The notes below the pieces were generated by a model. It did not search any database and had not been told where the DNA came from. It saw only the letters and a list, made by a program, of their open reading frames with translations. From contig FWCC01000234.1 in assembly GCA_900169235.1 (NCBI GenBank), positions 47,701-111,700 on the forward strand: a stretch of 64,000 bases of DNA. Reading direction: 5' to 3'. The first letter of the stretch is position 1; each line of letters opens with the position of its first letter. This DNA comes from Zarea fungicola (taxonomy: Eukaryota; Ascomycota; Sordariomycetes; Hypocreales; Cordycipitaceae). Shown here piece after piece: positions 22,291 through 32,983 of the stretch. A program made the position numbers and the translations under genes.

Positions 22291-22667
22291 TAGCCATGAT
22301 TTCCAACTGTGAGATAGTGACCCTTGACGCACGCCAAAGTTTTTCCGAGCGGTAGTGTGCCGTTACTGATGGCCGCACTCTCCCCAGAGAGTTGGTGCGG
22401 AGCTGCCGACATGGGCTCTTTTTCTGCCTCTGCCCTCAAAAGTCGAGGATCTTGGCGCCAAAGATCCGTGCGTATACAAGTTTACAACGGGGAAGATCCT
22501 GACACCAAAAATAAATCTTGGCGAGTCAGTGGGTTGGGCGCTGGGTACTTTGCATGGGGAAGCAGAGGTCGTTGAATGAAAGCTGCAGCTTCCCGCATGA
22601 AGCTGGCCCGGAGTTCTGTCTCCGTGGGCTAGCCACTTTGCACTCGGCTTATTTTCTCCGCGTGCTT

Positions 22668-22701
22668 CGGTCCGTTGACGCCGCTGCCGCTCCGCACTCG
22701 G
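22668..22701 (+). promoter_or_regulatory. CGG/CCG triplet cluster in the regulator/RidA divergent promoter
   Basis: The shared promoter contains CGG-T-CCG (22668-22674) and CCG-CACT-CGG (22692-22701), with extra CCG words between them. Inverted or everted CGG triplets are what Zn2Cys6 dimers bind, so this is a candidate site for the neighbouring regulator. The location in a divergent promoter is suggestive only. Confidence 0.35.
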
Positions 22702-22762
22702 TCATAATGTGCCAAAGTTAGGGCGTAGAATCCCGCAATGGACAAGTCGAGCTAGGCAGAGG

Positions 22763-22770
22763 TATAAAAA
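22763..22770 (+). promoter_or_regulatory. TATA box of the RidA gene
   Basis: TATAAAAA lies about 100 bp upstream of the RidA start codon at 22872, a typical distance for a fungal TATA-containing promoter. Confidence 0.55.
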
Positions 22771-22871
22771 CACATACAGCTCTAGAACTCTACACTTCAC
22801 TGTCGCATACGTATTATAAATCTGCCTTGGCATTATTGTTTGTACAGTAGCGTATCACACCACCTCTCACC

Positions 22872-23408
22872 ATGGACGGCACCGCTGTTTTTACCAAGGA
22901 TGCTCCCGCCCCTAGCCCGCATCTATCGCAGGCCATCATCTGCAACGGCATGGTGTATTGCTCCGGGTCGCTTGGTGTCCACCCCGAGACGCGGGCGCTC
23001 GCCGGTGATGCTTACGAGCAAACGGTTCGTCTGCCTTGTCCTAGCCTCTCAGCGTTGCGGAAATGAAGCGAAATTCGGGCTTCAACTAACCGGGATTATA
23101 GAAGCAAGCCCTGAAGAACCTCGATGCAGTTTTGAAGGCAGCTGGTTCCAGCGCCACCAAGATTGTAAAGGCAACCATCTTCTTGTCAAGCATGGACCAC
23201 TATGCCGCCGTCAACAAAGCCTACGTCGAGTTTTTCTCAAGTGACCCCAAGCCAGTAAGCACCATAGTTGAAAACGGGACGGACTTTCAGCAGACTAATT
23301 CACTTATAGAGCCGAACATGCGTTGCCGTCCTACAGCTTCCTTTGAAGGGAGCTGATGTTGAGATTGAGGCGATCGCTAGTGTGCCGGCGGTTAAGGCCG
23401 GTTTGTAA
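22872..23408 (+). CDS. RidA/YjgF/UK114 imine-enamine deaminase, 3 exons
   Basis: Exons are 22872..23024, 23102..23254 and 23310..23408, all phase-0 junctions, giving 134 residues. The family pattern is continuous across the splices. It includes SQAIICNGMVYCSGSLG near the N-terminus, KQALKNLDAVLKAAG in the middle helix, KATIFLSSMDHYAAVNKAY, and the signature around Arg104 (SRTCVAVLQLPL) followed by GADVEIEAIASV. Arg104 matches the arginine that binds the substrate carboxylate in RidA trimers. RidA hydrolyses reactive 2-aminoacrylate and other imines made by PLP or flavin enzymes, releasing keto acids and ammonia. Its divergent pairing with a regulator adjacent to a D-amino-acid oxidase, an imine producer, fits this function. 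No mitochondrial presequence is evident. The first donor is GTTCGT, slightly weak. Confidence 0.93.
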
Positions 23409-26300
23409 ACGAGTGGCTGTCAATGAATGTAAAGAATAGTTAAAACATAATTCTAGGGAAAACAAAGTCAGCTCCATTGATGCAGCTGTGGTCCGTTAAT
23501 CTGCGCATTTGGAAAATGGTTCCATTCGGGTGGGCTACTTCTGTGATGATGTCTTGAGATATTGACTTAACCAAGACGCATATGTGTTCAGCTGTTCCTT
23601 CATAACATCGAATGAAGTTACCTTACAGGTTCATTATATGGTCTTAAGCCAAAAGGGCGATTAAGGGAAACTTTCGCTACTAATGCAGACAAAATGATGG
23701 CCTTTCAAAGGGCCATGACGACAGAACGCATTGTTGCATGTAAAAGACGCAGTAATGGAATGTGGCGTATTGGGTTAATACAACTGTTGGTTATTAGGAA
23801 ATACTTGGACTGCACAGTGTAACAGGAGCGGCATTACTTCGATACGGTTATTCGTGTAATAAAACTGTCAAAGGGCGAAACTGGAGCCTACTCATTCCAA
23901 GTATGCACGTATGATACCCTAGTGGCTTCCGCATCAGCTAGTCTGGTCCATAAGAGGGTAAGTTACACGGGTTTCCAGGGAGCCCATCATCATCCATGCG
24001 AGCTTTGCTCCGTGTCAGAATCTTACGGTTACCGACCAACGCATCCTTTGACTGAGTCAATAATAATGGCTATTACCTACCCAGCCAGCTGAATCTACCA
24101 TCAGTAATCTATCGTACCAGGAAGTAGCTAAACTAAGTTGCAGTAAAACAATTGAAAGGCTAGTCAAAGCTGCAATAAAGAAGGTAGACACCATGGTGCC
24201 CAAATGGCAGGCCGGAAGAAATAATCAACGTTAATTTTAAGCCTAACAATGAGGCAGCCACGTCAGCAACTTTATGATATTGACTACTTGATGCATTTTT
24301 AGGGACTCGAGGTGGAGATGATAAGTTCTTATCATCTCTGTAAACTCTGCGCACTTGGACGCTGACATGACCAACTGGTTAGCGTATTATATTTGTATAC
24401 ACGATTTGCCTCTTTCAAACCATAAATGCGCCAATGACCTTGGTTTTTCTTACTTTCAGACTGACGTTTATGGAAAACCTAGCAGGCAGCCCACTGCTTA
24501 CCCGCGGAAAAGCCCGATTTCGCCGATATGAACAAGCCACCCAGGAGATAAACCCTACCTTTTAGCCATGCAAAGCCGATATGATCTTAACTAGCGCTTA
24601 TTCGCCAAGCCTAGATGTTGTCATAGGGCAGGTCAATCGTGCGCTAATCTTGGATTAGACCAGGGGAGAATGATAGGCTTGTACAATCCTCTAGTATGCC
24701 GAGGCTCACAGTCAGGTGGCGGCATGCTTTCAATGTCAAACGAAGAGATGGCTCCTGGCCTCACATAACTTGTCCTTTCGCCACTTAATATGTTACTATT
24801 TCATTAGCTTGAGGGGATTTGGCTTAGAGCTCACGCCGCCTGCACTAAGTAGCCGTAGCCTTGTAATTCGGAAAACCCGAGTTCGGGTTCTCCAGAGCCA
24901 CCGCTACAACAGCTAATTGCGTTTATAATTTCAGTTCGACAATTTTGTTCCAATTCAGCACCCATCACAAAACTAGTGGGATAGGAAAACTACAGGAGCA
25001 ACCCCGGCACCGGAGGTAAAATGCAGACGCTCTGGATGATCAGTGGCGGAATCTAGGAAGACTTTTGCGCTATACTCCTTGCTCAACCAACGTTACTAAA
25101 AGCACTTCCATTACATAATACGTCAATTGTATTTACTTGTCTTTTGAAAACAAATTATGAATGAAAAAAGAAAATAAACCGACAGATTTCATACCTGAAC
25201 ACCCCATACAGGGGCAGTTGCCCATTCTGTGGAGAGTTTGAGGGCCACCTTCCACAGACGCCCGTTGTTCCGCGGCCAAAAGTGTTGCGCAAGGTGCGAT
25301 TATCGACTCATGAAGGGAGTCAGCTTGGGCGGAGCCTGCGCTTTTGCAGGTAAACCACATTGTAACTTAAGCATGATACCTAGCAGTCAACTGAAGCACG
25401 TTGCCGCACTTGGAATATCTTGAAAATACAACAATGAACTATGTAAGTGGGCCCGTAAGACTATTTATTGGGTCTTGGTAGGGCTTAGTAGCATTCCCTT
25501 TGAGTACTGATATCTAATTGCACGGGAAGACGGAGCTGAGCGAGTCATGGCATTTCGTGAAGAAAGATAGCGGACACGAGATAGTACTCTGCTGCCTGCG
25601 ACGGGTTTTAGCCGGAAGACAAAGCCGTAAAGAATCAGCAGCGTAGTAGGAAGGTACAGAGGATCTGCAGTTGAACGAGACGTATATCCCGACAACAATC
25701 CCAATCGCACAGCTATTGGGCAGGATTACGAGCCACCGTTTTTGACGGGTCACCATTTTGACAAGAAGTGGATGGATTACTTTACCCACCAACTTGCATT
25801 TTAGTTTGGCGCGTATGTCCGAGAGACGCCATAGCCCCCAATAAGCTTCCCGATACGCCTACACAGGCTTGCAGCTACGGCTAACTACTACGATGGACTA
25901 CAAAGTACAACGGCAGAATATGACGAATGTTTCCCGAGACTGTGAAGCTTGCGGCTCCATAGTAGCAAAATAAGTTCAAAGTATTGACCCATAATAGCCT
26001 AGAGCTAATGTTTTGCTTAACCAGTAAAGGGCCGGTCGTTCCATAATACCTCCCACCTACGTGTAAGCTCATCTTACGTTTACGGCTGTTGCTAACAGAT
26101 TTTACTGAATCAGTCGCTTCCTTTTGTTAACAAATTATTTTACTGACTCAGTCACCTTCTTGTAGGTGGTAGAATAAGCACAGAGAGGAGACAGTCACCC
26201 ACATGCCAGGTAGACGGGATATCATGACTTCCCTCGTGCTATATCAATTTACATGTCAGAAATGTTTCAGAAGCTATCCACTCTCAAGCGACGGCTTCTC
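23409..26300. other. 2.9-kb gene-poor region
   Basis: No gene could be supported between RidA and the secreted protein at 26.5 kb. A minus-strand frame at 25514-25792 has two hydrophobic-looking stretches but no signal, splice continuation or family resemblance. The rest has short frames only. A near-repeat, TTTTACTGA(A/C)TCAGTC, occurs at about 26100 and 26140. Confidence 0.4.
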
Positions 26301-26303
26301 AAG

Positions 26304-26312
26304 TATATAAAG
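26304..26312 (+). promoter_or_regulatory. TATA box of the Kex2-site secreted protein gene
   Basis: TATATAAAG lies about 190 bp upstream of the ATG at 26497, implying a leader of roughly 150 nt, with no other gene between. Confidence 0.45.
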
Positions 26313-26496
26313 TAACAAGTACAATCCCAAAAAAACAACATTGAACAGAGCTACCTCAATATCTCAACAAAGTCATTGTTCACCTGACAGACTTGGCCCA
26401 ACCATACGACAAAGGGTTCTCAACTTCTTTACATTATTTCGGTTTCTACCTTATAAACACTTCACCGGCTTCTCTTATTACTTCTCCCCTGCCAAA

Positions 26497-27171
26497 ATGC
26501 GATTCCTGAAAGCATTGCTTCTTAGTGCAGCAGCGTCTGTCTGCCATGGGCAACCTACAGATCCAGTTGCTGCGTCGACGAATGTCAACAAGAGGGGAGA
26601 TGTCCGTTTATCCGGTAACAGAGTCTCTGTTGTTACTGGAATTGTTCTCAATCAAGTCCTCATGCACTGTTTCAATGACGGCCTCGATATGGCCAGGGGT
26701 TGGGCCGGAGCCCTTTACGATCAATGGCATTTTGCTCATATCCCCGGAACACTTCGCGGTGTTGATGCCTTGGTTTCTACCAGGACTCTGACCAACCAGT
26801 ACTGCTTTACTGTCAATGCTGTCTTTGATTTTTACAACTCCGGCGACGCCCAGAGATTTGCAACATTTATCCGCGGAGTGGTTGGCAACGGAAAACGTGA
26901 CATTACTGAGTTTTATAAAACTCTTGGCAGTACGCCCGATGTCTACATTGAAGGTGTCGATTTGCCCATGGGTCACATGGCTTTCGGTTCAAAGTCAAAT
27001 GCCACGAGTGTGGATGTCTCGTCGACCAATGCTGACGGGGATTTGTCGAAACGAAGCGGTATCGGTGGCTGCATCAACAAATGTTCGTTTTCCTTCACTA
27101 GCGACCAGACCAGAATCTGCCGCGACAGCTCGTTCCCTGGTGATTGGAATCATCATGCCATTTGCTATTAA
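26497..27171 (+). CDS. Secreted protein with three dibasic (Kex2-type) sites, family unknown
   Basis: A single exon of 224 residues. The first ATG of the frame (26497) gives a clean signal peptide, residues 1-18 (LLLSAAASVCHG). Lys-Arg pairs occur at 32-33 (NKRG), 133-134 (GKRD) and 185-186 (SKRS). Kexin cleavage would leave a short propeptide, a middle domain of about 100 residues with two cysteines, a 52-residue piece, and a 38-residue C-terminal peptide with four cysteines (192, 196, 208, 223). The pieces are not repeats of one another, so this is not a pheromone-like repeat precursor. I do not recognise the family. A TATA element upstream and the secretion signal make it a convincing gene. 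Possible roles include an effector or a processed peptide or toxin-like precursor, all speculative. Confidence 0.72.
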   Translation: MRFLKALLLSAAASVCHGQPTDPVAASTNVNKRGDVRLSGNRVSVVTGIVLNQVLMHCFNDGLDMARGWAGALYDQWHFAHIPGTLRGVDALVSTRTLTNQYCFTVNAVFDFYNSGDAQRFATFIRGVVGNGKRDITEFYKTLGSTPDVYIEGVDLPMGHMAFGSKSNATSVDVSSTNADGDLSKRSGIGGCINKCSFSFTSDQTRICRDSSFPGDWNHHAICY

Positions 27172-27613
27172 AGCATCATAAGTACACTCACAAGGACCAC
27201 AACGCAGCTTGTGTTGTACTGTCTGATTGATGACTCGGGAGAAAAGAGGACAAGTCACAAAATTACCTTCGTTTAGATTACTCGGTATAGAATAATGCAT
27301 TCCCAGATGCAGAAAATTCTTTATCATTAAACTACCTTATTCTATGATTTCTTTTATAGTTAACACATTGATACAATACTTCGAGTTGCCACGTGAGAAC
27401 ATGTGCTGCAATGCCCATAGTCTCATAAGCAATGCGCTTGCTATGAGGCGTGTTCAGGCAATTAAGGTCGTCCATATAGGAAGACTAGCTCTGTTTAGAT
27501 AACAGGGCTAAGGCGCCGCCAAAGCTTTCAGTCACGGCCGGTGTCTCGCCTAACCACAATATGAACGATTAACCAGCCAATTTTTTCTGCATTCAGTCCT
27601 TCAGACAGTCCAC

Positions 27614-27883
27614 ATGCATAATTATCTCGTTGGCGGCTATATGCCCGTGCCCAATCCTGAAATTGTTAAAACGCTCGGTCCTTTCGTCATTGGATGCTTG
27701 GAATGTTATTGTGGTATATACGGTGCAGGGGATCTCTTCCACGTGAAAAATATGACCGCTCGGCCCGGGACAGTAATCATGGAATGTCAATGCCCAGGAG
27801 CCAAGCAACATGAAAGGCTGAGGTGCAATGAAATAGAAGAGGATGGCTATTTTGATGCAGATTTAACATCTGAGAGCGATTGA
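27614..27883 (+). CDS. Small hypothetical ORF, 89 codons
   Basis: ATG at 27614 opens an 89-residue frame with five cysteines clustered as CLECYC plus two more near CQCPG, and an acidic tail. There is no signal peptide, recognised family or obvious promoter element. It could be a real small protein, the last exon of something undetected, or chance. The surrounding 27.2-28.1 kb contains nothing else. Confidence 0.25.
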   Translation: MHNYLVGGYMPVPNPEIVKTLGPFVIGCLECYCGIYGAGDLFHVKNMTARPGTVIMECQCPGAKQHERLRCNEIEEDGYFDADLTSESD

Positions 27884-28168
27884 GCGTGGGTTGATCAATC
27901 ACTGTTCAAATGATCAAATCATTGGTTGAGCCAGCATGAGTCATGATGATTACATGCACTCTCCCACAATGAATGTTCACCTCCGCACAGGCCTCCTAGT
28001 GTATAACTAGCATAAACAACGGTTACTGAGCCTCATCTCAAATCAGACGAACAGGCAACTTCCTTATAGGAGTCACGGAAGAGCACCGAGCATCTCCGGC
28101 GGTATTCTGTCTCTCTGCTGCTCCTTAAATGTAAATTCGAAAATACTGCAGTAAATTCCAACAGAAAT

Positions 28169-29996
28169 ATGGAGCCGTCTGCAATCAAAATCACCATTCG
28201 TCGATCACATAAAAAGTCCAAGGGCGGTTGCTCAACCTGTAAAACTGGTCGTGTCAAGTGCGATGAAGAACGACCAGCCTGGTTAGTCCGCGCATGCAGA
28301 GAAGAACAATAATCCATATATGTTATGCTGACTTCATCTACCTTGCCTTGTTCATCAGCTCACGGTGTATCCGTTTAAAAACCGTATGCATCTACGCGCC
28401 TATGCAAAAGAGCGGAAACCCTGCGGATCGTCAGCCGTTATGGTGGCCATCCACCATTGACGAGGCGTGCAAGGATTGGCAGGCCTCGGGACAGCCACCA
28501 TTTCCATTGCTGCGCGTTGCCACCTCGCCGAGCTGGCATTCAATACCGCTCAACGAATTGCGCTATTTGTATCAAACGGCGGCCGCATTTAGCACGCTGG
28601 ATCTTACTGGCACCCGCAAGGCCTGTCTCTTGCTCGGGGAATTTCGCACGTATGTGCTTTGCTCGTTTTCCCTCTGCGTCTCACAGTACGAAAAGAAAAA
28701 GAAATGACAATTTGCCAGTACTAACGAAGCGGGTGCAATTCATATGCAGAATGTTTCAACTGGCCGTGTCGTTTGATTATGTGGCTCACATGCTTGTGTC
28801 TGCTTCCGCCGAGCGGCTCAAGATACGAACAGAGTCGGACGATGCAGTCGTGGATGCGTACCGATACCAAGCCATGGCTTTGCGAGGCATTCGAGAGGCA
28901 GTGCTTACCATTTCGCGGGATAATGCTGATGCGATTTTAGCTGCTGCGCTGGGTTGTGCGTATCAGATGCCGGACTGGTTCGTTAACAACGCGAGGGCAG
29001 TCTATGGCTTGAACTAACGTCCCTAAACAGGCATTCTTTAAAGGTCGTCACCAACACTATAACTGATGTAAGTTGGACACTTGATGTACGTAACCCCAAA
29101 GAGCCGACTTCCTGATAAATAGTAGATTGTACCCAAAATGCGCCAGTGGTCAAGCGAGTCCGTGTTTCATGGCTTCTTTGAGCTGGAACACTCAAGGTCA
29201 CCAAGCAGTCCGAATCAAGAGGGGGCCAGCGAACGCAGCTACGGCGACTTGCACAGCATCCAACTTGTGCGTCAGGGTATTCAATCTCTTGACAGTCTTT
29301 ACTTGCACATCCAACACCATCAAAGCTTGGCATCCGTAGCCCTGCAACTCCGCGACGCACTAGTTACCGCCCAGGGCTTTTGGTGCAAGTCGATCCCCGT
29401 CATGGAGCAGTATCAATTGATCCATCCCTTCACCTCGTGGTTTACACGGAGTCCGGCGGCGTCCTTTATTGACATCAGCAACAAGGATCCTCTGGCGCTA
29501 TTGCTCCTCGCGCACATGTACGGCATCGTCATCACTCTGGCGCTGGCCATGCCGGCGATCGACTATCCATTCTTTGCATCCGTGCGCGTTGGAGGTGTAA
29601 TGGCGATTTGGGCCATTATGGAGCGGGAGACAAGCTGCGAGCCACACTTGGATATTATGCGGTTTCCTCTGCTTGCTGCGGAGGCATATCAGGCGGCGCG
29701 TGCAAACCCAGCAGAGGTGAGGGAGTCTCCCGCGGCCGGGATGTATAAGGGCAGCTCATGCAGTGCTTTTGGTACACTGGCACGTCCGGATGAGGACTGG
29801 ACCATACTTTCGGACCCCCTGGAACGTCGGCGTATTCAAAATCGGCTTTCACAGCGAAATACTCGTAAGCGTTGTCCTCTACCTACCAGCTATAGCTCGT
29901 CCAGCTTGCACCATGCTGAAATGTTTCTACTTAGGCATGAGAAAGCAGCAGGTGGCTCAGCAGAATTCAACTGCTTCGATTCAACACAGACCTTGA
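28169..29996 (+). CDS. Zn2Cys6 (UPC2-like) transcription factor with a C-terminal bZIP-type basic region, 6 exons
   Basis: Exons are 28169..28281, 28359..28649, 28750..28977, 29031..29067, 29126..29864 and 29935..29996; phases agree throughout, giving 489 residues. The N-terminus has RRSHKKSKGGC, typical of the sterol-regulator-like class, and a C-x2-C-x6-C-x6-C-x2-C-x6-C cluster (Cys21, 24, 31, 38, 41, 48), with Cys38 completed by the first splice. Exon 4 is only 37 nt. The middle shows the DW...SL pattern and the hydrophobic helices of this class. Around residues 450-470 the frame reads DPLERRRIQNRLSQRN, matching a fungal bZIP basic region with N-x7-R spacing but no leucine zipper after it. 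If the last intron is retained, the frame ends at 30151 instead. It is nuclear; targets unknown. It converges on the PLP-enzyme gene. Confidence 0.78.
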
Positions 29997-30173
29997 TTAA
30001 TATACTTTTATCAGTATCAATTCCGCGATTCTGTGATTTGGCCCAAACACGACAGGCAACGACGACACGGGTTTCATTGCTGATGACTTGTGCTGTTGAA
30101 CTTTTTTTTTTTTTCATTAGTTTGCAGCTTCCACCTTGGAATACCGGATAAATAGAATACACGCAGTGCCTCA

Positions 30174-31109
30174 TCACTCAAACAGGGGTCCATTCATGTA
30201 CTTGAACCCCGTGTCGACAGCCACCGTCACCACCGTCTTGCCCTTGCCGAGCGTGCTCGCCAGCCGCAGCGCCGCCACGACATTGAGGCCCGTCGACGTC
30301 CCAACAATCAGCCCTTCCTCGCTGGCCAGCCTTCGGCACATGGCTCTGGCCTCGTCCTCGTCCACCGCCCACGCCTCGTCGTACAGCGCATCGTCCAGAT
30401 GCGCGGGCCTCTTCTCCACGGCGGTGCCCTCGACGCCGTGCGCGCCGCCATGCCCTTGCGTCAGATACGGCGCCGAGCTCGGCTCCAGCAGCACCACTTT
30501 GGCGGAGGGCATCTTGTCCCGAAACACCTTGCCGACGCCCATCATCATGCCCGCCGTGCCAATGGCGCCGCACACGGCGTCGATGCCCCCCGGCGGGAAC
30601 TGCGCCACGAGCTCGTGCCCAATGTCCTGGTACCCGACCAGCGCGTCCTTGTTGATGAACTGGTTCGTGTAGTACCATCCTTGCTTTTCTGCGCCCTCGA
30701 CGGCGCGCGCCACCATGGCGGGGATCAGCTCCGGGGTAATCTTGCCGCCGACGCTGGGGACGAGGTCGAGGCGGGCGCCGAGGGCGGTGATGGTGCGGCG
30801 CTTCTCGTGGGAGAAGGCGTCGGAGCAGACGACGTGCATGGTGTAGCCCTTGACGGCGCAGACAAAGGCGAGGGAGGAGCCGGTGCTGCCGCCCGTGGCC
30901 TCGACGACGGTCATGCCGGGCTTGAGGGCGCCGCGCTGCTCGGCGCACTCAATCATGGACTTGGCCATGCGGTCCTTGTAGGAGCCGGTGGGGTTGAAGT
31001 ACTCGAGCTTGACGTAGACGTCGGCGCTGCCGTCGGGGACGATGCGGTTGAGCTTGACGACGGGGGTGTTGCCGATGGCGTTGAGAACATTGCAGGGGGG
31101 AGGTGCCAT
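30174..31109 (-). CDS. Cysteine-synthase-like fold-II PLP enzyme
   Basis: A single exon of 311 residues covering the whole tryptophan-synthase-beta/cysteine-synthase fold. It begins NVLNAIGNTPVVKLN, and the PLP lysine is in PTGSYKDRMA (about Lys44). The cofactor loop reads EATGGSTGSS where O-acetylserine sulfhydrylases have SGNTG, and the phosphate-binding loop is GTSTGLNVVAAL. The family performs beta-replacement or beta-elimination on serine, O-acetylserine, cysteine or related amino acids. The Asn-to-Ser change at the cofactor loop and the GSYKDR context distinguish it from housekeeping cysteine synthase, so its substrate may differ. It lacks a mitochondrial presequence and a CBS domain. 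Its coding sequence is GC-rich compared with its surroundings. Beta-elimination would make aminoacrylate, a RidA substrate; RidA lies 7 kb away (context only). Confidence 0.87.
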   Translation of the reverse strand: MAPPPCNVLNAIGNTPVVKLNRIVPDGSADVYVKLEYFNPTGSYKDRMAKSMIECAEQRGALKPGMTVVEATGGSTGSSLAFVCAVKGYTMHVVCSDAFSHEKRRTITALGARLDLVPSVGGKITPELIPAMVARAVEGAEKQGWYYTNQFINKDALVGYQDIGHELVAQFPPGGIDAVCGAIGTAGMMMGVGKVFRDKMPSAKVVLLEPSSAPYLTQGHGGAHGVEGTAVEKRPAHLDDALYDEAWAVDEDEARAMCRRLASEEGLIVGTSTGLNVVAALRLASTLGKGKTVVTVAVDTGFKYMNGPLFE

Positions 31110-31901
31110 TCTGAATACTTGAGGTTTGTTGAGAGGAAATTATAATAATTATAAGAGAATAAAAAGATCTGACAATATCCGAGTTGTAGCGTCTACATGT
31201 GAGGCGACAATGGCCTCTTATACTTCAAGTATGGCGGGGTCAATGATGATAGCGAATGAGTCGGCAACCCACACGGGTTATACGGGCTATACCCACCTCC
31301 CGGTCATGGGTTCTGCGAAAGTATTATAGTTTAGTAACTAAAAGCGCCTACATCTTACCGTTAACTCTATCAGTCATATTAAATTATTGTTGGGGTTGAA
31401 ACAAATGACTGGAAGTGGCTAGCCGGCGATGGACCAGATAGCTGTTGCCCAGCATGTTGCCTAGCGTGTTGCCAAGCTAGACACGCACCAATACCGATAT
31501 CTTGGATAATAAGAATTGACATGAAGGGCGCCGTGTCAGATTTTATCGTAAATAACGTTTTATCAGAGCCCGTCTGACATTTGGCGTCTGACACGGTCGT
31601 ATACAGTGGGTGTAGGGTAGTTTCCGCAATGGGCAGTCAACTTACAGGGGCGCTACAGGGGCTACAGGGGCTACAGCGGTTCCTCCACTATAATCTGCCA
31701 CTAGCGGCAGCTCCAGCATCCCCGCTGCGGCAGCCAATCCGAGGCCAAGTTTTACCATCATGACCAACTTGGATTTTTCGTCAACCTCTCATCACACCTC
31801 CGTCTAATGTCCATGTAATATTCCCAAAAGAGGCGTCGCACTATTTTCTGAAGCTTGTTTAATTATATTGCGTGCAGCTTCCTCCACGCACACCAGCCTA
31901 C
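31110..31901. other. Intergenic region with short direct repeats
   Basis: No gene seen. Small tandem words occur: TGTTGCC/AGC repeats at about 31443-31480 and a GCTACAGGG triplication at about 31650-31675. The region holds the promoters of the PLP enzyme and of the gene at 31.9 kb. Confidence 0.45.
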
Positions 31902-32983
31902 ATGGCCACGCCGCTGTGCAAGTCTGTCCCCAAGGCCACCGCTGCGCGGTTGCGCCACTCGGTACTTGTGCCGTTATCGTCAGCATTAGCATCGCCATCG
32001 CCAAAGAGCAACAACTGCCGATGCATCGCTAGCTATAGCCACGCCAAGGCGCAGGTGCAGAGCATATCGCGCGTGAGCCCGTCCACCGGGGGGCGTCAAG
32101 ATGCCGCCCCCGATGTCGCCGCGCAGGTGAGACGGGCCATTGCTGCTTCAGCCGACAGCAGACCAGTCTCGCCAACGTATTTCGAAGCCACGGGGGCGGC
32201 GTGGATGCCATTGGGTGGTGGTAAAGATCCTGTTGATCCGAACAAGGCCAAGCTAGGAAAGAGTGAGTTAATATATCCTTTCGTTACACCATAGAGCTTA
32301 ATCTCACTCGCATCCCACTTGTCTCTCATACCTCTTGTCTCTCTTAAACATGTTGTGCTAACATCACAGCCCTCCGCATCCTCCAAGAACGCCTCCCTAC
32401 CCTCCTCCAGTCCCCCCTCCCGCAGGACATCCTCGCCCCCAACATTGCCCTGCACCTCTTCCCCTCGACGCACCCTCACCTCCCCACCGTCTCGGGCCGC
32501 GTCGCGTACAACGCCGCCCTCTGGACATCGCCCATTGCCTGGAACCGCGTGCCCATCATTGGCAACGTGCGCCTCGAGATTCTCGCCGAGCGCATGACCT
32601 CGGAGCCTCTTACGTTTCTCCCGCGCCGAGCCGGCGCCATGCCCGAGCAGCTCGTCGTGCGCTGGTGCGAGCAGCGCAAGTCCTGCTCGGCAGACGACAG
32701 TAGTAGTAGTAGTGGCGGCGCTGGCGCAGCCATTGCTCGATCCCTCAAACTGAGCAGGGACGGAGTGGACCCCAACAAGGCTTTTACGGGGTTATTCATC
32801 TTTGATTTCGACGCCGAGGGGAGGGTGCTCACGCACACGATTGAGACGGCGCAGGAGGGCGGGAACTGGGAAAAGGGCGTCGGGGCGAAAGTGGTTGGGT
32901 TGACGGATTGGTTGCTGGGTGGGATTCGGGATCCGGGGGACAAGACGCCCATGCCCATGTTTGAGCGGAGGAGACGGTCATGA
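31902..32983 (+). CDS. Probable mitochondrial protein of unknown function, 2 exons
   Basis: Exons are 31902..32262 and 32370..32983, with a 107-nt GT-AG intron in phase 1, giving 324 residues. The first 60 residues are rich in Arg, Ser, Ala and Lys with almost no acids, as in mitochondrial presequences. The C-terminal half contains TVSGRVAYNAALW, RVPIIGNVRLEILAERM, FIFDFDAEGRVLTHTIE and KVVGLTDWLLGGI. These read like one conserved alpha+beta domain, perhaps NTF2-like, found in uncharacterised fungal mitochondrial proteins. A Ser repeat interrupts it near residue 230. I do not recognise a named gene. The splice is supported by the clean resumption TLRILQERLP. Confidence 0.75.

Noticed and set aside
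25514..25792. Minus-strand 92-codon frame with hydrophobic stretches
   Set aside because: No plausible membrane topology, no homologous motif and no extension by splicing.
15997..31109. Secondary-metabolite biosynthetic cluster
   Set aside because: Regulators and enzymes are present, but no polyketide synthase, peptide synthetase, terpene cyclase or RiPP-tailoring gene is found anywhere in the window.
30178..31145. 248- and 256-codon frames overlapping the PLP enzyme gene
   Set aside because: Arg/Gly/His-rich shadow frames of a GC-rich gene; the overlapping frame encodes a full conserved enzyme.
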